The translations under genes and the position numbers were made by a program. From Nocardioides sp. (GTDB lineage Bacteria; Actinomycetota; Actinomycetes; Propionibacteriales; Nocardioidaceae), in assembly GCA_030145945.1 (NCBI GenBank), contig JASLDK010000338.1, positions 1 through 13,383 of the forward strand: a stretch of DNA of 13,383 nucleotides, written 5' to 3'. The notes beneath the pieces are model-generated. The model was not told the DNA's origin. It saw nothing but the letters and a program-made list of their open reading frames with translations, and searched no databases. Shown here in pieces: positions 6,878 to 13,383 of the stretch (positions are counted from its first letter, which is position 1; each line of letters begins with the position of its first letter).

Positions 6878-7619
6878 ACCGATCCGCGGTGCGACCGTCG
6901 CTGTCGGTGTGTGCGGCGCTCGGGCCGGTGGGCTCGTTGGTGGTGGGCACCACGAATCGGTAGCCGACGTTGCGGACGGTTCCGATCAATGTCTCGTTCT
7001 CAGGTCCGAGTTTGGCGCGAAGGCGTCGGACGTGGACGTCAACGGTGCGGGTTCCTCCGAAGTAGTCGTAGCCCCAGACCTCCTGCAGCAGTTGTTGGCG
7101 GCTGAAGACACGTCCCGGATGTTGTGCGAGATATTTCAGCAGTTCGAACTCCTTGAAGGTGAGGTCGAGGCTGCGCCCGCCGATCTTCGCGGAATAGGTG
7201 GCTTCGTCGACGAGGACCTCTCCGGATCGGATCAGGTGGGACTCAGTGTCGGTTGCGCCGCGAGACGCCTGCAGGCGACCGATCGACAGACGGATCCGGG
7301 CGTCCAGCTCCGCAGGGCCACACGTGTGGAGGACGACATCGTCCATGTTCCAGTCGTGCTGGACGACGGCCAGACCGCCTTCGGTGACGATGAGGAGGAC
7401 CGGCACGTCGACCCCGACCGTGCGGATCAGGCGACAGAGGTCACGAGCACCCGCCAGGTCCTGGCGACCGTCGACCAACAGCAGGTCGGCGTCCGGGACG
7501 TCGAGCAGGGCACTGCCCTCAGGGGGAAGGATCCGAACCTGGTGGGGGAGCAGGGCAAGTCCCGGGATCACTTCGGCGGACGGCTGCAAGGCGCCGGTCA
7601 ACAGGAGCAGGGAGCTCAT
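6876..7619 (-). CDS. glnR: GlnR-type nitrogen response regulator (OmpR family)
   Basis: The 247-residue product has a receiver-like domain (1-115) and an OmpR-type winged-helix domain (132-225). It closely resembles actinobacterial GlnR: LLPHQVRILP, VDGRQDL around Asp50, LCRLIRTVG, and in the DNA-binding domain LDLTFKEFELLKYLAQHPGR, EVWGYDYFGGTRTVDVHVRR and LIGTVRNVGYRFV (quoted in parts). As in known GlnR proteins the receiver lacks the acidic pair near its N-terminus (Gly9/Ala10 here), consistent with a regulator not controlled by a standard histidine kinase. GlnR activates or represses nitrogen assimilation genes such as glnA and amtB. The ATG at 7619 has a strong ribosome site, GAGGAGG, 9 bases upstream. 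The tail after 226 is polar and variable. It diverges from moaD/thiS-like over 134 bp; a TACGCT hexamer at 7713-7718 could be its -10, but no -35 is clear. Confidence 0.95.
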   Translation of the reverse strand: MSSLLLLTGALQPSAEVIPGLALLPHQVRILPPEGSALLDVPDADLLLVDGRQDLAGARDLCRLIRTVGVDVPVLLIVTEGGLAVVQHDWNMDDVVLHTCGPAELDARIRLSIGRLQASRGATDTESHLIRSGEVLVDEATYSAKIGGRSLDLTFKEFELLKYLAQHPGRVFSRQQLLQEVWGYDYFGGTRTVDVHVRRLRAKLGPENETLIGTVRNVGYRFVVPTTNEPTGPSAAHTDSDGRTADR

Positions 7620-7628
7620 CGCGGCTGG

Positions 7629-7635
7629 CCTCCTC
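7629..7635 (-). promoter_or_regulatory. Strong Shine-Dalgarno of glnR
   Basis: The minus strand reads GAGGAGG, 9 bases before the ATG at 7619. This settles the glnR start and contrasts with neighbouring genes that lack any ribosome site. Confidence 0.75.
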
Positions 7636-7740
7636 GTCGGCGTTGTCCTCAGCGCGCTGCCGTTCTGGGACCGGGACGCTGCGTTGGGCCTCGGCGAGTT
7701 CGTTGGATCGAAAGCGTACCCAAGGGCTTGACTGATCGGG

Positions 7741-7745
7741 AAGGA
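7741..7745 (+). promoter_or_regulatory. Shine-Dalgarno of the sulfur-carrier gene
   Basis: AAGGA lies 8 bases before the GTG at 7754 and supports that start. A TTGACT at 7728-7733 upstream has no matching -10, so the promoter is not resolved. Confidence 0.6.
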
Positions 7746-7753
7746 TCGAGCAG

Positions 7754-8029
7754 GTGAGTGAGACGCAGGTCATCCGGGTTCGCTACTGGGCTGCTGCACG
7801 GGCAGCGGCGGGCACGGCGGAGGAGGAGGTCGTTGTCGAGCGGTCGATGACGCTGGCCGAACTCTGCGACCGGGTTGTCGCAGAGCGCCCCGACCGCCGA
7901 CTCGGCGATGTCATCAAGATCTGCTCGGTGCTGGTGGGTGAGAGTCCCGCGTCCTCGATCGATCCGGGGGAGGTCGTCGTACACCCGGGCGAAACCGTCG
8001 AATTCCTACCGCCTTTCGCGGGAGGCTGA
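7754..8029 (+). CDS. MoaD/ThiS family sulfur carrier protein
   Basis: The 91-residue product has the ubiquitin-like sulfur-carrier fold pattern: an opening strand VIRVRYWAAARAAAG, the helix MTLAELCDRVVAERP, the strand VLVGESPAS and a C-terminus EFLPPFAGG ending in the Gly-Gly that is adenylated and thiocarboxylated. The RYWAAARAAAG start and the FLPPFAGG end look more like MoaD (molybdopterin synthase small subunit) than ThiS, but no moaE, moeB or thiG is within view to decide. It acts in the cytoplasm as a sulfur donor. It begins with GTG behind an AAGGA site and diverges from glnR. The next gene, an O-antigen-ligase-like protein, starts 35 bp downstream with its own -10, so they need not be co-transcribed. 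Confidence 0.88.
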   Translation: MSETQVIRVRYWAAARAAAGTAEEEVVVERSMTLAELCDRVVAERPDRRLGDVIKICSVLVGESPASSIDPGEVVVHPGETVEFLPPFAGG

Positions 8030-8052
8030 GCGATGTCCCGCGCGGTTCCACC

Positions 8053-8058
8053 TATACT
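8053..8058 (+). promoter_or_regulatory. Putative -10 element of a leaderless promoter for the glycan operon
   Basis: TATACT is a near-perfect -10 hexamer and is an AT-rich island in very GC-rich DNA. Six bases separate it from the GTG at 8065, and there is no Shine-Dalgarno sequence in between. No good -35 is found 16-18 bases upstream. It would drive the three-gene plus-strand glycan block. Confidence 0.45.
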
Positions 8059-8064
8059 CCGGGC

Positions 8065-9429
8065 GTGCTGGACAACCTGAGGAGCGCGCCGGGCGTGCGT
8101 CGTTGGCGTGTGGAGAATGCGCTCGCGACCTTGGGCATGGTTCTGCTTGCTGTCGCGTTGGTGACCCTGGCAAGCCAGGGTTTGATCGCCATCATCGTCG
8201 CCTGCGGCATCGCCGCCTACGCGCTGTTGCTGGCGTTCTTCGGACGGGAGCGGACGGCGATCTTCACCGTGATGCTCGCCTTCGCGACGGCGCCGATGTA
8301 CAAGGGCCTCGCGCCATCGGCCGGCTCCCTCGTCACGGCGACGGACGGCCTGATGGCGTTGGGTGTGATGCTGCTCGTGCCCTCTCTCGTCCACAAGCGC
8401 GCTGAGCTGCCCGGAACCTTCTTGGCCGGCGGGACCATCGTCTTCGTGATGGGCTGCATCGCCTCGGCCATCTGCGCCTCACCTGTCAAGAGCATGATGA
8501 CGCTGATCCTGTGGGTGGCCGTGATGATCGGACTGCCCGCGATCTTTGCGATCTGGCGGCCGACGGACCTCGTCGTCGACCTGTTGTGCTGGAGTTACGT
8601 GTTCGGCCAGATGGTCAGCCTGGCGTTCGCGCTGGTGCATGGTCCGGTGTCGCAGGGGCGCTACAGCGGTCTGGCCACTCACTTCAACTACTTCGCACAG
8701 GGCGCCCTGATCGCGCTGTGCATACTGCTCTACCAGTTCTACCGGTACCGCCAATGGTTGGTTCGCATCGTCCTCGTCGTCGCGGGGGCGGGCTGTGGGG
8801 CGTCGATCTATCTCAGCGGCAGCCGGGCAGCGATGCTGGTGGCGGCCGTCCTGGTGCTGATGATCCCCGTCGTGGAGCGCTCGGCGATCATCGGCTTCGC
8901 CTACGCCATCGGCGGTGCGCTTTTCGTGATTGCGATCCCGATCCTCATCGACATCAGTGGGGAGAGCTCCTCCCTCGGACGTCTCTTGGGGGGAAACTCT
9001 TCGAACCTGTCCGATCAAGCCCGTGCTCTGGGGCGCAAGACAGGCATCGAGAGATTCTTCGACCAACCATTCCTGGGCACCGGGTTGATCGACCTCTTCG
9101 ACATCCACAACATGTATCTGGAGATCGCCGCAGGCATCGGGATCTTCGGTCTCGTCGGTCTGCTTCTGGTCCTCTTCACATTTGCTCGCCCTCTTTTCAG
9201 TGACGTTCCGCATCGTCGGCTGTTGTACGTCGCGTGGGCCTTCATCGGGTTCGGCGCAACCGTGCCGGGCTTCTATGACCGCAGCATCTGGTTGCCTCTC
9301 GCGCTGGGTGTGGTCGCCGTGATGGAGTACCGCCAACGAATCCCCTGGTTCCTGCAGCAGACTCCGGCAGGAATTCCCCCCACGGCACTCACCCCCGGGC
9401 GTGCCACCCCTCGAAAGGCAGATCGATGA
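8065..9429 (+). CDS. O-antigen ligase / Wzy-type polysaccharide polymerase
   Basis: The 454-residue product is a polytopic membrane protein with roughly ten to twelve hydrophobic segments, starting with 19-38, 39-59, 65-78 and 94-108 and ending with 386-404 and 407-420. Features of the Wzy_C/O-antigen ligase family are the FN-containing segment GLATHFNYFAQG (202-213), LSGSRAAMLV (250-259), an external loop with no strong hydrophobicity (295-345), and HNMYLEIAAGIGIFGLVGLLL (348 onward, quoted in part), where HN-x-YLE is characteristic. Enzymes of this group polymerise or ligate lipid-linked glycans on the outer face of the membrane. Which it does cannot be told from sequence; a Gram-positive host favours polymerisation or transfer to a surface acceptor. 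The GTG start follows TATACT by six bases. The stop overlaps the FkbM gene start (ATGA). Confidence 0.88.
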   Translation: MLDNLRSAPGVRRWRVENALATLGMVLLAVALVTLASQGLIAIIVACGIAAYALLLAFFGRERTAIFTVMLAFATAPMYKGLAPSAGSLVTATDGLMALGVMLLVPSLVHKRAELPGTFLAGGTIVFVMGCIASAICASPVKSMMTLILWVAVMIGLPAIFAIWRPTDLVVDLLCWSYVFGQMVSLAFALVHGPVSQGRYSGLATHFNYFAQGALIALCILLYQFYRYRQWLVRIVLVVAGAGCGASIYLSGSRAAMLVAAVLVLMIPVVERSAIIGFAYAIGGALFVIAIPILIDISGESSSLGRLLGGNSSNLSDQARALGRKTGIERFFDQPFLGTGLIDLFDIHNMYLEIAAGIGIFGLVGLLLVLFTFARPLFSDVPHRRLLYVAWAFIGFGATVPGFYDRSIWLPLALGVVAVMEYRQRIPWFLQQTPAGIPPTALTPGRATPRKADR

Positions 9430-10256
9430 CGCTCGTGCGCAGTGGCGCCCACCTCGCCAAGCGGGTACGCCAGACGCCTCAGCTGTTCCGCAACTTCCCC
9501 GAAGTCTTCTGGGATCTGGGAACCCATCGAACCCCCCTGCGCCGCGACGAGATGACGTTCAAGCTCCGCAACGGGTACGTCGTGACCTGCCCGAACGTGA
9601 ATGGTGCGCGCTTCCCCCTCTACGAGATCTTCGCCGACGACGCCTATCACCTTGACGAGCTGGCGGCCGGCGTCTCCCCGGACGCCGCTGTCCTCGATGT
9701 CGGCGGCCAGATCGGAAGCTTTTCGCTCGCACTCGCCAAGACCTTGCCCCAGAGCCGGATCCACGTCTACGAGGCGTCACCAGTCTCTGCGTCCTACATC
9801 AGCCGCAACGTGAAGGACAACAACCTCGACGACACCATCACCGTGCACGGTGAGGCGATGGCAGGGAAGCCGGGCGAGTTCACCTTCATCGACAGCGGCA
9901 CGGCCAGTGGACACAACGGACTCACTGCCCCGGGATGGATGACCGAGCAGGGCGCCAAGGAGGTGACCGTTCCGGCCCAGACCTTCGATCGAGCCGTTGC
10001 GGCCATCGCGGCCGACGGTGGCTCCGTTCAGATCGTGAAGATGGACGTCGAGGGCGCGGAGTACGACATCGTGCTGCAGAGTTCCCCCGCCTCGTGGTCC
10101 GACGTCCGCAAGGTCGTCATGGAATATCACCCGGTCGACGGGCACACGCTCGACGAGCTCCTCGAGTTCTTTGCCGCCGTCGGCCTCGAACCTGGTCAAC
10201 ACGAGCCCGGTTCTCGCCCCGGCCTCGGTGTCATCTGGCTCTCTCGCACTGCATGA
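9426..10256 (+). CDS. FkbM family SAM-dependent methyltransferase
   Basis: The 276-residue product has a Rossmann-type methyltransferase fold. Motif I is VLDVGGQIGSFSL (89-101), the acidic residue at the end of the second strand is Glu116 (HVYEASP), and the FkbM signature is IVKMDVEGAEYDIV (203-216). FkbM enzymes make O-methyl ethers on sugars, polyketides and other small molecules; here a sugar hydroxyl in the surface glycan is the natural guess from its neighbours. The ATG overlaps the preceding stop (ATGA) and has AAAGG 7 bases upstream. The first 80 residues are an N-terminal extension seen in many FkbM proteins. The stop overlaps the GT61 start in the same way. No signal peptide, so it acts in the cytoplasm before export. 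Confidence 0.92.
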   Translation: MTLVRSGAHLAKRVRQTPQLFRNFPEVFWDLGTHRTPLRRDEMTFKLRNGYVVTCPNVNGARFPLYEIFADDAYHLDELAAGVSPDAAVLDVGGQIGSFSLALAKTLPQSRIHVYEASPVSASYISRNVKDNNLDDTITVHGEAMAGKPGEFTFIDSGTASGHNGLTAPGWMTEQGAKEVTVPAQTFDRAVAAIAADGGSVQIVKMDVEGAEYDIVLQSSPASWSDVRKVVMEYHPVDGHTLDELLEFFAAVGLEPGQHEPGSRPGLGVIWLSRTA

Positions 10257-11455
10257 GTCGACTTCCTCCCCAGCTCCAGCCACTCTTCCCGGTGGTCAAA
10301 CGCGGGCACCGGCTCGGTGCCCGCGTGCTCGGAGCCGCGGGCCGTCGTACCGTCGGCCCGCGACACGGGTTGCCACGTGCGGGCAGCGAGCGTGCGCGGG
10401 ACACCGCAAGGTTCGAGCCGAGCTCCGTGCGGCTGCACGGCGTCGGGCCGGCGTTCACGGTCGAGCGTCGCCAGCCCGACGGCGACCCCGCGGAACACTG
10501 GTACTTCGCGTCGCGCCTGCACCAGGAGGTGCCCGAGCGATTCGTTCTCGAACTCGCCGAAGGGCGGCTCCTGGGCCGCCATGCTGCGGTCGTGACGGCC
10601 GGCGGGGTGCTGGACCTGGAGACCAGCCACTACTTCGACATCGCGGGCTGGCGCGAGCATCCGGTGTTCTGGAATCCGCGTCCGCAGGCACCGGAGCGGG
10701 TCGACGGGACGGTCGCCGTGCTCTCCGCCCGCGCGACCGGGCACAACTACTACCACTTCCTGATGGACTCACTGCCGCGGCTGGCGATGCTCGACGCGGC
10801 ATTCCCGGGCGGTCGTCCCGACTGCTGGGTGGTCGACACTCACACCCGATACCAGCGCGAGCTGCTGGGGTTGCTCGGGCTGGACACCGAGCGGCTGATC
10901 GCGCCCGGCGCGGGCTTCTCGTTGCAGGCCCGTCGGCTGCTGGTGCCCTCACTGCCCAACGTCAGCACGATCGTCTCCCCAGAGACCACCACCTGGTTGC
11001 GCGAGGCTCTGCCAGCGCGTCGTACGACGGGTGGGCGGTGCCTCTACGTCACTCGTGGATCCGTCCCGAACACCCGACGGGTGGTCCAGGAGGAGGCCAT
11101 CGTCGCGCTGCTGCGCAGACGTGGTTTCGAGGTCATTGACCCAGGCTCACTGACGGTCCAGGAGCAGATCGACCACTTCGCCGCCGCCGAGGTGGTCGTG
11201 GCGCCGCATGGCGCTGCACTGTCCAATCTCACCTTCGCTCCCGAAGGCGTGCGGGTGCTGGAGCTGTTCGCCCCGGGCTACATCAACGGTGGCTACTGGT
11301 CGATCGTCGGCAATATCGCCGACTCACGTTACCGCTACTTGATCGGTGACGGCTCGGTGCCCGCGCCCGGTCGCGCGATGCGGCGACTGATGCAGGACAT
11401 CGAGCTCGATCCCGCTCGCGTGAGCGCGGCTCTCGATCTGCTGCTCGCAGACTGA
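10253..11455 (+). CDS. Glycosyltransferase family 61 protein
   Basis: The 400-residue product matches GT61 (DUF563). Signatures are ATGHNYYHFLMDSLPRL (161-177), a Arg-rich nucleotide-binding stretch YVTRGSVPNTRRVVQEE (265-281), and APHGAALSNLTFAPEGVRVLELF (317-339, quoted in part), the usual C-terminal GT-B core. It transfers a sugar from a nucleotide donor; donor and acceptor are not predictable. The N-terminus (1-55) is basic and low in acidic residues, possibly touching the membrane, but there is no clear transmembrane helix. I chose the ATG at 10253, which overlaps the FkbM stop (ATGA); the open frame extends further upstream only because of GC bias and would lie entirely within the FkbM gene. 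The gene ends 40 bp before a convergent operon. Confidence 0.9.
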   Translation: MSRLPPQLQPLFPVVKRGHRLGARVLGAAGRRTVGPRHGLPRAGSERARDTARFEPSSVRLHGVGPAFTVERRQPDGDPAEHWYFASRLHQEVPERFVLELAEGRLLGRHAAVVTAGGVLDLETSHYFDIAGWREHPVFWNPRPQAPERVDGTVAVLSARATGHNYYHFLMDSLPRLAMLDAAFPGGRPDCWVVDTHTRYQRELLGLLGLDTERLIAPGAGFSLQARRLLVPSLPNVSTIVSPETTTWLREALPARRTTGGRCLYVTRGSVPNTRRVVQEEAIVALLRRRGFEVIDPGSLTVQEQIDHFAAAEVVVAPHGAALSNLTFAPEGVRVLELFAPGYINGGYWSIVGNIADSRYRYLIGDGSVPAPGRAMRRLMQDIELDPARVSAALDLLLAD

Positions 11456-11486
11456 GGACGCGGCGAGCGCGCCGGTCAGAGCGTCC
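11456..11486. terminator. Possible bidirectional hairpin between convergent operons
   Basis: GGACGC (11456-11461) pairs with GCGTCC (11481-11486), and inside the loop GGCG (11462-11465) can pair with CGCC (11470-11473). There is no T-run on either side, so it is not a classical intrinsic terminator. Its place between two convergent stop codons is the main support. Confidence 0.25.
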
Positions 11487-11495
11487 GGCGGTGGC

Positions 11496-12215
11496 TCAGG
11501 CGACCTCGGTGCTCTCGGTCAGCGCAGCGTGGGTCTCCTCGAACGACCTGACCTGACCGGCTCCGCTGTTGCGGGCGATCAGGTCCATGACCTCGGTGTA
11601 GTTCATCGACTGCTTCACGTGCGCGACGATCAGCACGGTCGACAGCAGGATCGAGAAGTCGAGGCGGAAGCGGTAGCCGTCGAGAACGGCATGGCAGTAG
11701 GCGCCCTCGATGCGGAGCCGCTCGGAGTCGCTGAGCGCGTCGCGACCGACAAGTTGCGCCGGACCGGTGAGGCCTGCGCGAGTGAGGAAGCGGTCGCCGG
11801 CGTACGGGTATTCCTCCTGCAGCGCGTCCATCACGTTGGTGGGCAGCGGGCGGTTGCCCACGATGGTCATCTTGCCGGTGAGCACGTGGAAGAGCTGGGG
11901 GATCTCGGTGAGTCCGCACCGCTCGAGGAAGCGCCCGGCACCGGTGTAGAGGGGGGAGTCGGGGGCGATGTTGAGGAACCGGGTGTTGGTCACCGGGACC
12001 GTGTCACGGTTCACCAGCTTGTCCGCGTTCTTCACCATGGTGCGGAACTTGACGACCTTGGTAGGTCCGTCCGAGTTCACCAGACGATTCGAGCGATAGA
12101 ACACCGGTCGTCCGGACGTCAGCAAAATGAGCAGCGCGCCGCACAGCACGGCGGGCACCCAGGCCACCGCCGCGAGCGTCACAACTACGACGTCGAACAT
12201 CCGCTTGATGCGCAT
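11496..12215 (-). CDS. Small sugar transferase (phosphoglycosyltransferase, Bac_transf family) lacking the catalytic Asp
   Basis: The 239-residue product belongs to the monotopic phosphoglycosyltransferase family, which moves a sugar-1-phosphate onto a lipid phosphate to begin a glycan. It has KRMFD (4-8), a hydrophobic hairpin (9-33) with the conserved helix-breaking Pro21, KFRTM (56-60), GRFLERCGLTEIPQL (94-108), VLTGKMTIVGNRP (111-123) and GLTGPAQLVGR (148-158). The family nucleophile is the Asp of the Asp-Glu pair in LDELPQ; here the pair reads Thr103-Glu104. VGNRP replaces the common VGPRP, and the QxR motif after FYR is also altered. The enzyme may use another residue, accept a different substrate or be inactive. 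Start chosen by GGGAG 6 bases upstream; 3 bases separate it from the preceding stop. Length fits the short (PglC-like) class. Confidence 0.88.
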   Translation of the reverse strand: MRIKRMFDVVVVTLAAVAWVPAVLCGALLILLTSGRPVFYRSNRLVNSDGPTKVVKFRTMVKNADKLVNRDTVPVTNTRFLNIAPDSPLYTGAGRFLERCGLTEIPQLFHVLTGKMTIVGNRPLPTNVMDALQEEYPYAGDRFLTRAGLTGPAQLVGRDALSDSERLRIEGAYCHAVLDGYRFRLDFSILLSTVLIVAHVKQSMNYTEVMDLIARNSGAGQVRSFEETHAALTESTEVA

Positions 12216-12218
12216 TCG

Positions 12219-12938
12219 TCACTCCCGTGTCTTGCCGGTCGATCCGCTGTCCCGCGTGCCCCCCAGCACGCTGCGGCGTCGTCCCGTCGAGAAACCCAAC
12301 GAGCGGACCGCGAAAGAGATACTCCTCACAGCCAGCCAAATTCTTGAGTCCACACCAACAGTGCGGCGGGTGCTGTCGGAGTGGTCGCCGAGGGCGACGC
12401 GCGCGAGCCCTGGGTACGACACATGCAGCAGATGCCACGGTCGCGCGGCCCTGCCTTCACGAATGCGCCCGGGGTAGAGGACAGTGAGTGAAGAACCGGC
12501 CTGAGCCACCCGGTGGGCGAGGAGTTCCTCGACCAGCGCCTTCCAGCCGCCGTAGTAACGCCGGTCCGCGCCGGGCGCCAGCGCGATGACCGTGGAGATC
12601 AACACCACCTCGACCTGACGACCGCTGGCGAGCACCTGGTCGACGTACCCGAGGTCACGCTGGACGCCGGCGAGGTCGGCCTCGAAGTCGGGCTCGACGG
12701 GGTGGACCGGGCCGAGGGCGGCGACGATGAGCCGGACGGGCCCTGCGGGGAGCGCGGCGACGCGAGCGGCAACCTCGCGGGTCGAGGCGTCGACGATGCT
12801 CTGCGGGGAGAAGCCGGTCGCCACCACGCCAGCGACGTCGCTGGCGTCCCGTGCCAGGACCAGCACGGAGTCCCGGGCCTCCTGCTGGACGGCCTGGCCC
12901 AGACGTGTCTTCGGTCCGATCAGGACGGTGGGCGTCAC
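12219..12938 (-). CDS. SDR-like NAD(P)-binding protein with atypical cofactor loop
   Basis: The 239-residue product looks like a short-chain dehydrogenase/reductase. VLIGPKTRLGQAV (5-17) occupies the dinucleotide-binding turn but keeps only two of the three glycines of GxxGxxG. IVAALGP (71-77) sits where NNAG is usual, Ser115 is in LIST, and Tyr129/Lys133 give YxxxK (YGGWK). LYPGRI (154-159) fits the strand after the catalytic residues. A tail from 198 to 223 alternates hydrophobic and basic residues and could be an amphipathic membrane-binding helix. Substrate is unknown; a nucleotide-sugar or lipid-linked-sugar keto reduction would fit its neighbours. The GTG at 12938 overlaps the stop of the upstream glycosyltransferase (GTGA). 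The open frame continues upstream to 13193 only inside that gene. Confidence 0.78.
   Translation of the reverse strand: MTPTVLIGPKTRLGQAVQQEARDSVLVLARDASDVAGVVATGFSPQSIVDASTREVAARVAALPAGPVRLIVAALGPVHPVEPDFEADLAGVQRDLGYVDQVLASGRQVEVVLISTVIALAPGADRRYYGGWKALVEELLAHRVAQAGSSLTVLYPGRIREGRAARPWHLLHVSYPGLARVALGDHSDSTRRTVGVDSRIWLAVRSISFAVRSLGFSTGRRRSVLGGTRDSGSTGKTRE
12222..12226 (-). promoter_or_regulatory. Shine-Dalgarno of the sugar transferase gene
   Basis: The minus strand reads GGGAG six bases before the ATG at 12215. It lies across the end of the preceding gene, as expected within an operon, and supports this start. Confidence 0.6.
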
Positions 12939-13383
12939 CGGCTGCTCCGCGAGAGGATCGCCTCGAACCTGTCGGCGCAGCCAGCGAGCGCGAACTCCTG
13001 CTCGGCGAGATCGCGTGAGGCCTCCCCGAGCTCGTCGGCGAGCTCGGCGTCGTCGAGAACCTGCGCAACCCACGCGGCGGCGTCGGCGAGGGCGGCGCTC
13101 TCCGGGGCCACCACGCAGCCCCCTGCCTGGGTGATCAGCGCGGAGGCGAGGTTCTCCGACGGCATCATGCCGAGCACCGGGCGCCCAGCACACAGGTAGG
13201 AGAGGGTCTTGGACGGAACGGAGAACGCACCGGCCTGCTTGTCGAGCAGCACCACCAGGATGTCGCCCGATCCGAGCACCTCGGAGAGGCGTTCATAGGG
13301 CTGGAAGGGCAGCAGGGTCACCGGTACGTCGAGGCGCGCGGCCTCGGCCCGGATGACCTCGACCGCCGGACCCTCGTTGACGA
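12935..13383 (-). CDS. Glycosyltransferase family 4 protein, C-terminal part (runs off right edge)
   Basis: About 148 C-terminal residues are visible; the frame stays open to the window's end, so the start lies outside. The sequence begins with VNEGPAVEVIRAEAARLDVP and VTLLPFQPYERLSEVLGSGD, then VVLLDKQAGAFSVPSKTLSY and LCAGRPVLGMMPSENLA, which is the donor-binding half of a GT-B fold glycosyltransferase of the GT4 type. The region AFSVPSKTLSYLCAGRPVL corresponds to the nucleotide-sugar contact region. The last 45 residues form the usual Ala/Glu-rich closing helices (DDAELADELGEASRDLAEQE). It is the most upstream visible gene of the minus-strand glycan block and overlaps the SDR-like gene by four bases. 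Donor and acceptor are unknown. Confidence 0.88.
   Translation of the reverse strand, partial: VNEGPAVEVIRAEAARLDVPVTLLPFQPYERLSEVLGSGDILVVLLDKQAGAFSVPSKTLSYLCAGRPVLGMMPSENLASALITQAGGCVVAPESAALADAAAWVAQVLDDAELADELGEASRDLAEQEFALAGCADRFEAILSRSSR

Noticed and set aside
6053..7105. Plus-strand open frame of 350 codons across the SGNH-like gene and glnR
   Set aside because: It crosses two recognisable minus-strand genes and their intergenic gap and has no family resemblance.
7650..7659. 10-bp palindrome CAGCGCGCTG in the glnR-moaD-like intergenic region
   Set aside because: Short GC-only palindromes are expected by chance at this base composition, and it matches no operator I know.
9935..10252. 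Upstream extension of the GT61 frame and a separate N-terminal domain
   Set aside because: The extension lies inside the FkbM gene in another frame, is Arg-rich and featureless, and the ATGA overlap at 10253 gives a better start.
12939..13193. Upstream extension of the SDR-like frame
   Set aside because: It overlaps the glycosyltransferase C-terminus in another frame and is Arg-rich; the GTG at 12938 begins directly before the first beta-strand.

Overview
The window is high-GC DNA from an actinobacterium, most likely in or near the Nocardioidaceae. It carries a mycothiol synthase and a GlnR-type nitrogen regulator, both typical of actinobacteria, and it uses many GTG starts, tight start/stop overlaps and apparent leaderless starts. 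The family-level placement is inference. I see no mobile elements, CRISPR arrays, tRNAs or rRNAs, and no gap longer than about 135 bases.

Left part (1-4407, minus strand). mshD (mycothiol synthase) is followed by a 1132-residue membrane-anchored protein. That protein has a disordered acidic N-terminus with short repeated peptide motifs, about 220 residues of Ala-rich coiled coil, a Pro/Glu/Ala linker with a 12-bp tandem repeat, a two-helix membrane hairpin and a compact C-terminal domain. A small coiled-coil gene is coupled to it and runs off the left edge. I cannot assign a function to this pair, and it is the most unfamiliar material in the window.

Middle (4408-8029). A stand-alone glutamate-synthase-like FMN/3Fe-4S protein (plus strand) diverges from mshD and converges, stop against stop, with an SGNH-hydrolase-like gene that lacks some canonical active-site residues. 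Then come glnR (minus) and a divergent MoaD/ThiS-type sulfur carrier gene. In Mycobacterium glnR and mshD are adjacent; here two extra genes lie between them.

Right part (8065-13383). Two convergent blocks look like cell-surface glycan synthesis. The plus-strand block is Wzy/O-antigen-ligase-like membrane protein, FkbM methyltransferase and GT61 glycosyltransferase, joined by ATGA overlaps. The minus-strand block, read from the right edge, is a GT4 glycosyltransferase (partial), an SDR-like protein and a small phosphoglycosyltransferase in which the normally catalytic Asp is a Thr. A plausible division of labour is priming and chain building by the minus block, with polymerisation/ligation and decoration by the plus block.

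Five start codons at the head of transcription units (3522, 4407, 4478, 6841, 8065) each have a TANNNT-like hexamer only 6-8 bases upstream and no Shine-Dalgarno sequence, which suggests leaderless mRNAs. glnR, moaD and the internal sugar-transferase gene have ordinary ribosome binding sites.
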